In this document: positions 1 through 5,883 of the stretch, piece after piece
How the letters are laid out: each line of letters opens with the position of its first letter
Numbering within the stretch: the first letter of the stretch is position 1
Source of the DNA: an uncultured Eubacteriales bacterium
GTDB taxonomy: Bacteria; Bacillota; Clostridia; Peptostreptococcales; Anaerovoracaceae
NCBI GenBank assembly: GCA_902772685.1
Contig: CACYBO010000239.1
Span: 1-6,514 of the forward strand
Direction of reading: 5' to 3'
DNA length: 6,514 bases
Notes under the pieces: generated by a model
The model's input: only the letters and a program-made list of their open reading frames with translations
Database searches by the model: none
What the model was told of the DNA's origin: nothing
Program-made: the position numbers and the translations under genes

Positions 1-336
1 GCGAACGGAATTGTAAATGCGCGCATACTCGAGGACGGAATCGCAATGTCCGTCTGCAGCGGGCAGACCATCAATACACAGGTCATCAACTCCCAGGTGG
101 CGGACGAACTGCTCACAATCAAGGGGACCGTGGCAAGCTTTGTCGCAGGCCGCAACGAAGACGGCATGACAGTCGTCAGCGCAAGATCTTTAGGGAATAT
201 GAATGTCCAGACGATCATGGAGCACTTCGGCGGAGGCGGACATATGAATACCGCGGGAACGAAGACTGAATTGTCACCGGAAGAGATTCTTAAGGAAATA
301 GAAGAATACATCAAAACCACGAAATCAACACAATAG
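1..336 (+). CDS. gdpP: Cyclic-di-AMP phosphodiesterase GdpP, C-terminal fragment (5' end outside window)
   Basis: This is the last 111 codons of a gene that begins upstream of the window; the frame is open from base 1 to the TAG at 334-336. The visible part is a DHHA1 domain, whose hallmark glycine-rich motif appears as HFGGGGHMNTAG at bases 217-252, preceded by a conserved VSARSLG stretch. In the DHH/DHHA1 phosphodiesterases the GGGGH motif helps bind the nucleotide substrate. GdpP (YybT) proteins are membrane-bound enzymes (two membrane helices, PAS, degenerate GGDEF, DHH-DHHA1) that hydrolyse c-di-AMP to pApA. Only DHHA1 is visible, so a NrnA-type nanoRNase is formally possible, but the position directly before rplI and dnaB is the standard place for gdpP in Firmicutes, and the sequence after GGGGH resembles GdpP more than NrnA. 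Family is near certain; the exact member rests partly on context. Confidence 0.86.
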   Translation, partial: ANGIVNARILEDGIAMSVCSGQTINTQVINSQVADELLTIKGTVASFVAGRNEDGMTVVSARSLGNMNVQTIMEHFGGGGHMNTAGTKTELSPEEILKEIEEYIKTTKSTQ

Positions 337-341
337 AGGAA

Positions 342-347
342 TATAAT
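342..347 (+). promoter_or_regulatory. Possible -10 element in the gdpP–rplI gap
   Basis: The 43-base gap between gdpP and rplI (337-379) is the longest non-coding stretch in the window. It contains a perfect TATAAT at 342-347. No acceptable -35 hexamer lies 16-18 bases upstream (around 319-325 the sequence is roughly acgaaa) and there is no TG extension, so the match may be chance in an A/T-rich spacer. If real, it would give rplI and dnaB transcription independent of gdpP. Confidence 0.22.
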
Positions 348-367
348 AAATCAGTTACAGGGATATC

Positions 368-374
368 AGGAGGT
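368..374 (+). promoter_or_regulatory. Strong ribosome binding site of rplI
   Basis: AGGAGGT lies five bases before the ATG at 380, an almost ideal Shine-Dalgarno match. It fixes the rplI start and fits high expression of a ribosomal protein. The genes around it have weaker sites, apart from rsmA. Confidence 0.85.
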
Positions 375-379
375 TACAA

Positions 380-823
380 ATGGTTGTTATCCTTTTAAAA
401 GACGTTAAAGGAACAGGAAAAGCGGGCGAAGTCGTCAAGGTAAGCGACGGCTATGCACGCAACATGCTCATACCGAAGGGACTCGCGAAAGAAGCCACCC
501 AGGGCAATGTGAGAAATCTGGAAAAGCAGAAGGCGATTGCGGAAGAAAAAAGAGCAGAGGAAAAGGCCGCAGCACAGGAAAAAGCAGCAGAGCTCGAGAA
601 GATCACGCTGATTGTTCCGTCAAAAGGCGGCGAGAACGGCAAGCTCTTCGGATCAGTTACTTCGATGGATATCGCGAAAGCCCTGAAAGAACAGGAAGGG
701 ATTACGGTAGATAAGAAAAAGATCGAAATGCCGGGACCGATCAAGCAGGCAGGAGTAAGCCATGTTGTGATTAAGCTGTATCAGGATGTTTCGGCGAAGG
801 TCAAAGTTAACGTAACAGTATAA
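380..823 (+). CDS. rplI: 50S ribosomal protein L9 (bL9)
   Basis: A 147-residue protein of the usual bL9 length (about 148). L9 binds 23S rRNA near the base of the L1 stalk and helps hold the reading frame. The N-terminal RNA-binding domain (residues 1-50) carries the family signature: G-x-G-x2-G-E-V-V-K-V-S-D-G-Y-A-R-N-x-L-I-P-K-G-L-A (11-36). A long Ala/Glu/Lys connecting helix follows (about 41-75), then the C-terminal domain (76-147) with the conserved GKLFGSVTSMDIAKAL block (87-102). The start is fixed by a strong AGGAGGT site. It sits 43 bases after gdpP and 16 bases before dnaB, the classical Firmicutes order. Nothing unusual is seen; domain order and length are complete. Confidence 0.98.
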   Translation: MVVILLKDVKGTGKAGEVVKVSDGYARNMLIPKGLAKEATQGNVRNLEKQKAIAEEKRAEEKAAAQEKAAELEKITLIVPSKGGENGKLFGSVTSMDIAKALKEQEGITVDKKKIEMPGPIKQAGVSHVVIKLYQDVSAKVKVNVTV

Positions 824-839
824 AAGAGGAATCAATACG

Positions 840-2180
840 ATGGAAGAGAGAATACCTCCCCACAATCCTGATGCGGAGAGATCTGTGCTTGGCGCTTCGC
901 TCCTGTCGAAGGATGCGCTCTTTGACGTTGTGGAAGAAGTCAGACCTGAGGACTTCTATGATCCGAACAACAGAGAGATATTCAGCGTCATCTATGAACT
1001 GAGCAAGAGGAACGCGCCGGTTGATGCATTGACGGTTTCCGAGGAACTGGATAAACGCGGCAGCCTTGAGATGGTCGGCGGCAGATCTTATGTCGCGGGG
1101 CTCTCATCGACGACGCCAACAACCGCCAACGCCGGAGAATACGCGAAGATAGTCGCAGAAAAAGCATCCATCCGCAGGCTGATAGAAAAAGCCGATGACA
1201 TCGTTGTCAAAGGATATGACAAGAGCATGGATGCCGGACAGCTGCTTGACTACGCAGAAAACGGGATCTTTGAAATATCCCAGGCCCGTCAGAGGGGTGC
1301 TTACATCCCGCTGAAGGATGTTCTGCTGAGCAATATAGACGCCATTGATAAAGCTTCAAAACTGAAAGACGGACTGACCGGCGTAACAACTGGTTTCAGG
1401 GATCTGGATGACAAGACCTCCGGGCTGCAGAAGTCGGATCTGATTATACTGGCGGCGAGGCCTGCTATGGGCAAGACTGCCTTTGCTCTTTCACTCGCGC
1501 TCAACGCGGCAGTAAAGGGCGGAGCATCCGTCATGATATTCAGCATGGAGATGGCCAAAGAGCAGCTGGGACAGAGACTTTTGTCTATGGAGTCAAAGGT
1601 TGAGATGCAAAAGCTCAAAACAGGAAGACTCGAAAGGCTGGACTGGGATGATGTGAATATCGCTCTGGAAGCCCTTTCGGGGGCAGACATATTCATCGAC
1701 GATACAGCCGGTATCAGCATCATGGAGATGAAGAGCAAATGCAGAAGGCTCAAGGCTGAGGGCAAACTCGATCTGATCATCATAGACTACCTGCAGCTCA
1801 TGAATCCGGAGGGAAGATCTCTGGACTCACGTACACAGGAAATATCGATCATCTCCAGGAACCTGAAACTCCTTGCAAGAGAACTGGACTGCCCTGTAAT
1901 CGTACTTTCACAGCTTTCCAGAAATCCGGAGACGAGAACAGACCACAGACCGATGCTGTCGGACCTGAGGGATTCGGGGTCTATCGAACAGGATGCTGAC
2001 ATCGTACTCTTCCTGTACAGAGATGAATACTATAATGAGGATACAGAAGTGCCGGGCGAATGCGAAGTGATTATAGCCAAGCAGAGGAGCGGTCCGACAG
2101 GAACGGTCAAGGTGGCATGGCTTGATAAGATCACAAAATTTGTGGACAGCGCAGGCAGCGGTGACTTTAACAGATTCTAA
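840..2180 (+). CDS. dnaB: Replicative DNA helicase DnaB (DnaC in Bacillus naming)
   Basis: A complete 446-residue hexameric replicative helicase, normal length for the family, which unwinds DNA 5'-3' ahead of the fork and recruits primase. The N-terminal domain (about 5-105) begins with the typical PPHNPDAERSVLGASLL segment. A helical linker (about 106-180) leads into the RecA-like motor. The Walker A loop is ARPAMGKTAF (206-215) and Walker B is LIIIDYLQL (312-320). SQLSRNPETR (357-366), the DLRDSGSIEQDAD block (375-387) and KQRSGPTG (414-421, with the arginine finger region) are all intact, so an active ATPase is expected. No intein interrupts the Walker A region, a common intein site in this family. 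The ATG follows an AGAGG site (825-829) at 10-base spacing. The next gene starts two bases after its stop, implying a shared transcript with its primosome partner. Confidence 0.98.
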   Translation: MEERIPPHNPDAERSVLGASLLSKDALFDVVEEVRPEDFYDPNNREIFSVIYELSKRNAPVDALTVSEELDKRGSLEMVGGRSYVAGLSSTTPTTANAGEYAKIVAEKASIRRLIEKADDIVVKGYDKSMDAGQLLDYAENGIFEISQARQRGAYIPLKDVLLSNIDAIDKASKLKDGLTGVTTGFRDLDDKTSGLQKSDLIILAARPAMGKTAFALSLALNAAVKGGASVMIFSMEMAKEQLGQRLLSMESKVEMQKLKTGRLERLDWDDVNIALEALSGADIFIDDTAGISIMEMKSKCRRLKAEGKLDLIIIDYLQLMNPEGRSLDSRTQEISIISRNLKLLARELDCPVIVLSQLSRNPETRTDHRPMLSDLRDSGSIEQDADIVLFLYRDEYYNEDTEVPGECEVIIAKQRSGPTGTVKVAWLDKITKFVDSAGSGDFNRF

Positions 2181-2182
2181 AT

Positions 2183-3442
2183 ATGGGATTTTTCAGAGAG
2201 AAGACAAAAGACTATTTTCTGCTGGATACACAAGTGGAAAATATGTTTATAAATGAGTATATGGTGTCCGCACCCGGCGACTATGTCAAGGTGTATCTTT
2301 TCGCGCTCATGTATGCGGAGCTTGAGGTGGACTTCAGCAATGAAGATATAGCCAAGCAGCTTTCTCTTGATATAGAGGATGTGCTCAAAGCCTGGACATA
2401 CTGGGAGAAGATGGGCGTCATTAAAAAAATCAGAACATCTTCCGGCAACCCGCTGGAGTATGATGTTGAGTTTGTATTGCTCAAAGACATGCTGTACGGA
2501 AGCCATGAAGACAGTGCGGCAACAACGCTTGATCAGGGGATCAATACGCAGATGGCCAGTGAAGAATACAGATCGATGTTCGAGAAGATCGAGAAGACAC
2601 TTGGCCGGGTGATAAGCGGAACGGAAATGGGAGAAGTGCTCTCCTGGATAAATGATTTCGGAATCGAACCGGACTTTGTTGTCTTTGCTGTAGAGTACTG
2701 TGCCAGAAAGAAGAAAAAGAACATCAAATACATTGAGACAGTAATCAAGAACTGGATCGGCGAGGGACACAGAACAGTCGAGGACATCAAGGAACACATC
2801 GGACATATGGATGAAAGATCCGCCGACTACAGAAGGATCTTCAAGGCTCTCGGCTGGAGCAGAAACTGGACAGAAGAAGAAAAGAGAATCATGGATCAGT
2901 GGTTCGACAGAATGGGTTTTGATGTGAACGCTGTGCTTGAGGCGTGCAAGAAGACCGCAGGAATATCGAGCCCGAACATAAACTATGTAAACAAGGTGCT
3001 GGAAAGCTGGTTCGCCGAAGGTGGCGCGAAGAAGTCGGAAGGTGAAGTCAGCGGATCCGACATCTCCAGATATTATGAACTTCTCCGCGCGAAGGAAGCG
3101 AGAGAGGCTGAGGCGCGGCGTGAAGAAGTCTACAGCAGAGTGCCGCAGATAAAAGAACTGGACGATGAGGAAAGCAGGCTTGGTGCGAGCCTGTCAAGAA
3201 TCGTGGTCTCAGACCGCATTGATAAGAAAGAAGCAATCAGCAAGATAAAAGAAACAATAGATGATTTGAGCGCACAGAGAGCGTTCCTTCTGACAGATAA
3301 CGGATTCGAGCTCGATTATATGGACATAAAATACAACTGTCAGAAGTGCAAAGACACAGGAATGCTTGAAACGGGAGAAAGGTGCCCATGCCACAGGGAA
3401 ATAACCCCGCAGATGATAAAAACACTGCAGAAAACAGAATAG
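2183..3442 (+). CDS. DnaD-domain primosome protein with two DnaD modules and a loader-like cysteine cluster
   Basis: A 419-residue protein of the DnaD/DnaB-type replication initiation family, which remodels DNA and helps load the replicative helicase in Firmicutes. Residues about 13-105 fit the family's N-terminal winged helix (FINEYM, VKVYLFAL, then IAKQLSLDIEDVLKAWTYWE at 57-76). Two DnaD modules follow, at about 130-203 and 215-280, each ending in the hallmark Y-x3-[IV]-x3-W helix: YIETVIKNW (183-191) and YVNKVLESW (268-276). A charged helix (295-315) leads into a tail unlike ordinary DnaD: VYSRVPQIKELDDEESRLG (317-334), then NGFELDYM (373-380) and C386-x2-C389-K-D-T-G ... C401-x-C403-H. 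That tail resembles the N-terminus of DnaI/DnaC-type helicase loaders, whose AAA+ ATPase is missing here. The ATG lies two bases after the dnaB stop with no clear ribosome binding site, so translation probably depends on coupling to dnaB. The 3' end overlaps the next gene. Confidence 0.9.
   Translation: MGFFREKTKDYFLLDTQVENMFINEYMVSAPGDYVKVYLFALMYAELEVDFSNEDIAKQLSLDIEDVLKAWTYWEKMGVIKKIRTSSGNPLEYDVEFVLLKDMLYGSHEDSAATTLDQGINTQMASEEYRSMFEKIEKTLGRVISGTEMGEVLSWINDFGIEPDFVVFAVEYCARKKKKNIKYIETVIKNWIGEGHRTVEDIKEHIGHMDERSADYRRIFKALGWSRNWTEEEKRIMDQWFDRMGFDVNAVLEACKKTAGISSPNINYVNKVLESWFAEGGAKKSEGEVSGSDISRYYELLRAKEAREAEARREEVYSRVPQIKELDDEESRLGASLSRIVVSDRIDKKEAISKIKETIDDLSAQRAFLLTDNGFELDYMDIKYNCQKCKDTGMLETGERCPCHREITPQMIKTLQKTE
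3373..3382 (+). promoter_or_regulatory. Purine-rich ribosome binding site deciding the M23 gene start
   Basis: GGGAGAAAGG lies inside the end of the DnaD-type gene. It can serve either the ATG at 3388 (GGGAG core at 10 bases, GAAAGG at 5) or the in-frame GTG at 3382 (GGGAG at 4). The ATG has the better codon and a usable spacing, so it is preferred. A third in-frame candidate, GTG at 3493, would avoid the overlap but has only a GAGG two bases upstream. Confidence 0.5.
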
Positions 3443-5862
3443 AAAACAAAAGCGCTGAGCAGAACGATACCGTCAGAAAAGCATATGAGGATGTGCAGAC
3501 ACTGAAGGAGAAGATCGAAAAACTGAAAGCTCAGGCGCAGAAGATATATGAGACGCCTGTCTCCTCCGCTGAGAACGCCAGCAGGAACAGGCCTGTTTCC
3601 GATGCGGAAAAACCTGTCGACCCAAAGGCTGCAAAGGCTGCTGAAGAGGCTGTAAAAAAGGCAGCGGAAAAAGATTTAAAAGAGGCGGCTGAAGCATCTG
3701 AAAAAAACAGACGGGAGCGTGAAGAGCGCAATGCCGTTATACAGGAGGCAATAAAAAAGGAAAAAGAAGCAAAACGGCGTCTGGAGCAGAAACAGCTGGA
3801 AGCAGCAAAAAAACAGGAGGAACTTCAGGCGGCGGAGAGACGCGCGGCGAGAATGACAACAAATCTGCGCAAAGCGGAAATACAGTCAGAACTCAACAGG
3901 ACACTTCACGCTCAGGAAGAGAAACGGGCACAGCTGCGTAAGAAGAGAGAGCAGGAGAAACAGGAAAAGCTGCGCGCGGCCAGGGAAAAAGAGAGGCTGG
4001 AGTTTCAGCGGAAGGAAGAGGCCAGACTGGCGAGAGAACAGGAGAAACTGGCCAGAGCTCAGGCTGCCGAGCAGAGAAGGCGCGAAGCCATAAGACTGAA
4101 GAATGAAGAGCTGAAGGCAAAAAAGGAAATTGAACGTCTTCAGGCTGAGCGGCGGGAACTCGACAGAAAGCAGAGAGAAGAGCGCTCGGAAATCAGAAGG
4201 CAGCGCAGACTCGCACGGAAATCCGCAGAACTGGGCGGAGGAATCGTCAACGTTCACGGAACAACGGTTCAGACAGAGATCAAGCCGGTTCCTGCTTTTT
4301 CACTGAAGGAGTTTTTAGGCTTCTCGAAGATAAGAGAAATTAACGCCGCTGAAACAGAGGAAGAGAGACAGCATCTTCTCGAAGAGAACGAGAGAATTAA
4401 GGCCGAAGCCAGAGCAACTGCGGCACAGCTCACGGAAATAAGGCAAAAAAGAAGACAGAACAGTGCGCTGTACAAAAAGAGCAGGGGCGTATTCGAACTG
4501 TGTGAGAAGAAGAAAAAACCGCTGCTGCTGGCTTTTTCACTGTTGCTTGTACTCGCTGTTGGAAGCGCAGGTCTGGTCAATTACTTTACAGCATATGAAT
4601 ATTCATATGGCGATAAGAAACTGGGCTATGTAAAGAACAAAGACGATGTGCTGCAGATTACAGAGATGGTGCGGAGTGCCCTGACGGAAGAAAAAGATAT
4701 GTCCGTCGCACTCGATCCACGTAATGACATCAGCTTCCATCGCGTACTTACAATAAACAAGGACATCGTCATAGACTCGCAGGACGGGGTTCTGCAGAGA
4801 CTGTCTTATCTGGGTGATATCAACGTTAAAGCCTTCGGGATGTATGTGGACGGAATGAAGGTCGGTGCGGTCAAAACCAAGAAAGATGCGGCCGGCGTGC
4901 TGGAAAAGATCCAGAACAAATATGCAAATCATGACAAGGGGACAGAGCTGAACGAAGCGGTAATCGTTGAAAGTGTCGAGTTCAGAAAGAGCAACACGCC
5001 GATGAGTGATATCCTCACGCAGGATGCGCTTGTCGAGAAACTCTGCACAGTCACAGAAAAAGAAACGGTCCACACCGTCGAGAGAGGCGAGACGCTTGAC
5101 AGCATTGCGGAAAATCACAATATTTCAAAAGAGCAGATTATCGCCGACAATAACAATCTTGACGAGGATCAGATGCAGGTTGGAAGCACAATCATTTTGA
5201 AGGAAGCCGCGCCGCTGCTCACCGTCCGGATTACGGAGACGAGGACTTACGAAGAAACAACAGACTATAAAACTGTAAAGAAGGCAGACGACGATCTTTA
5301 TGAGGGAGAGACGGAAGTGACCCGCAAGGGCAAGAAAGGCAAAAGCCAGGTCATTGACAGGACAGTTTCCATCAACGGCGAAGTGGTAGAGACACAGAAC
5401 CTCAAAAACGAAGTCGAAAAAGACCCTGTCGACAAGGTTATTCACGTAGGAACGAAAGAACGTCCGCCGACAACAGGAACAGGAACATTTATATGGCCGG
5501 CCTACGACGGGACATATACAGTAACATCAGAATTCAAATGGCGCTGGGGGCGGCAGCATGAAGGAATGGATATGGGCTGCAGAACCGGTAACGATGTGCT
5601 TGCTGCGGACGGGGGAACGGTTGTATTTGCGGGAGTCATGGGAGGATACGGAAATCTCGTAATCATCGACCATGAAAACGGAATTGAAACCTATTATGCG
5701 CACAACAGCCAGCTGTTGGTCAGCCGCGGAGATAAGGTGTTCCAGGGCCAGCATATCGCAGAGGCAGGCAACACAGGACACAGTTTCGGAAGTCATATTC
5801 ACTTCGGCGTGAAAGACAACGGAACTTTCCAGAATCCGAGAAATTACCTTCCGGAGAAATAG
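3388..5862 (+). CDS. Single-pass membrane M23 peptidoglycan hydrolase with cytoplasmic coiled coil, LysM and G5 domains
   Basis: Numbering is from the ATG at 3388 (824 residues; GTG at 3382 adds two). Residues about 30-279 are a very Lys/Glu/Arg/Gln/Ala-rich helical region, a predicted long coiled coil. A less charged piece (about 283-318, including FSLKEFLGFSKIREI) and a second charged helix (322-365) follow. KKKK just before one hydrophobic segment (about 378-401) predicts the N-terminal half inside and the rest outside. Outside are two related G-x-K-x-G-x-V-K repeats (about 405-453 and 485-533), a LysM wall-binding domain (559-605, HTVERGETLDSIAENHNIS), a G5 domain (about 610-688) and a C-terminal M23 (LytM/lysostaphin-type) domain (702-824). 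The zinc ligands are present: H724-x-G-x-D728 and H803-I-H805, plus H772 in YYAH. It is therefore expected to be an active zinc endopeptidase cutting peptide cross-links. The extracellular half is a common clostridial design; the long internal part is not. Overlap with the previous gene and a 21-base gap to the FtsB-like gene suggest an operon. Confidence 0.93.
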   Translation: MPQGNNPADDKNTAENRIENKSAEQNDTVRKAYEDVQTLKEKIEKLKAQAQKIYETPVSSAENASRNRPVSDAEKPVDPKAAKAAEEAVKKAAEKDLKEAAEASEKNRREREERNAVIQEAIKKEKEAKRRLEQKQLEAAKKQEELQAAERRAARMTTNLRKAEIQSELNRTLHAQEEKRAQLRKKREQEKQEKLRAAREKERLEFQRKEEARLAREQEKLARAQAAEQRRREAIRLKNEELKAKKEIERLQAERRELDRKQREERSEIRRQRRLARKSAELGGGIVNVHGTTVQTEIKPVPAFSLKEFLGFSKIREINAAETEEERQHLLEENERIKAEARATAAQLTEIRQKRRQNSALYKKSRGVFELCEKKKKPLLLAFSLLLVLAVGSAGLVNYFTAYEYSYGDKKLGYVKNKDDVLQITEMVRSALTEEKDMSVALDPRNDISFHRVLTINKDIVIDSQDGVLQRLSYLGDINVKAFGMYVDGMKVGAVKTKKDAAGVLEKIQNKYANHDKGTELNEAVIVESVEFRKSNTPMSDILTQDALVEKLCTVTEKETVHTVERGETLDSIAENHNISKEQIIADNNNLDEDQMQVGSTIILKEAAPLLTVRITETRTYEETTDYKTVKKADDDLYEGETEVTRKGKKGKSQVIDRTVSINGEVVETQNLKNEVEKDPVDKVIHVGTKERPPTTGTGTFIWPAYDGTYTVTSEFKWRWGRQHEGMDMGCRTGNDVLAADGGTVVFAGVMGGYGNLVIIDHENGIETYYAHNSQLLVSRGDKVFQGQHIAEAGNTGHSFGSHIHFGVKDNGTFQNPRNYLPEK
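4592..4609 (+). repeat. 18-bp perfect palindrome inside the M23 gene
   Basis: CATATGAATATTCATATG reads identically on both strands. It lies just after the membrane-segment codons and encodes part of AYEYSYG. It has no loop and so would form a weak hairpin; it may be a by-product of three closely spaced TAT tyrosine codons, or a protein-binding site. Confidence 0.6.
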
Positions 5863-5883
5863 TTTCTGATAGAGAAAGAGAAC

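Noticed and set aside
1301..1783. 160-codon serine-rich open frame on the minus strand opposite dnaB
   Set aside because: Ser/Leu richness is typical of the reverse complement of purine-rich coding sequence. The opposite strand encodes the conserved dnaB motor domain.
2177..2806. 209-codon open frame on the minus strand opposite the DnaD-type gene
   Set aside because: It lies entirely opposite a well-supported gene, its product is Cys/His/Leu-rich with no recognisable domain, and no ribosome binding site or promoter is visible. It reads as an antisense shadow.
3304..3317. Short palindrome TCGAGCTCGA in the DnaD-type gene
   Set aside because: It is only 10 bp, with no extension of symmetry on either side, and is expected by chance in a window of this size.
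3442..3700. Idea that a sequencing frameshift hides the AAA+ domain of a helicase loader after the cysteine cluster
   Set aside because: Downstream of the stop the only long plus-strand frame encodes charged coiled coil, and no frame shows a Walker A (G-x4-G-K-[ST]) or other loader motif. A single base error cannot restore an ATPase.
4603..5118. 171-codon open frame on the minus strand opposite the M23 gene
   Set aside because: It is antisense to the extracellular repeats and LysM of a clear protein, has no family resemblance and shows no initiation signals.
5863..5883. Terminator between the M23 gene and the FtsB-like gene
   Set aside because: The 21-base gap has no inverted repeat followed by T residues; read-through is expected.
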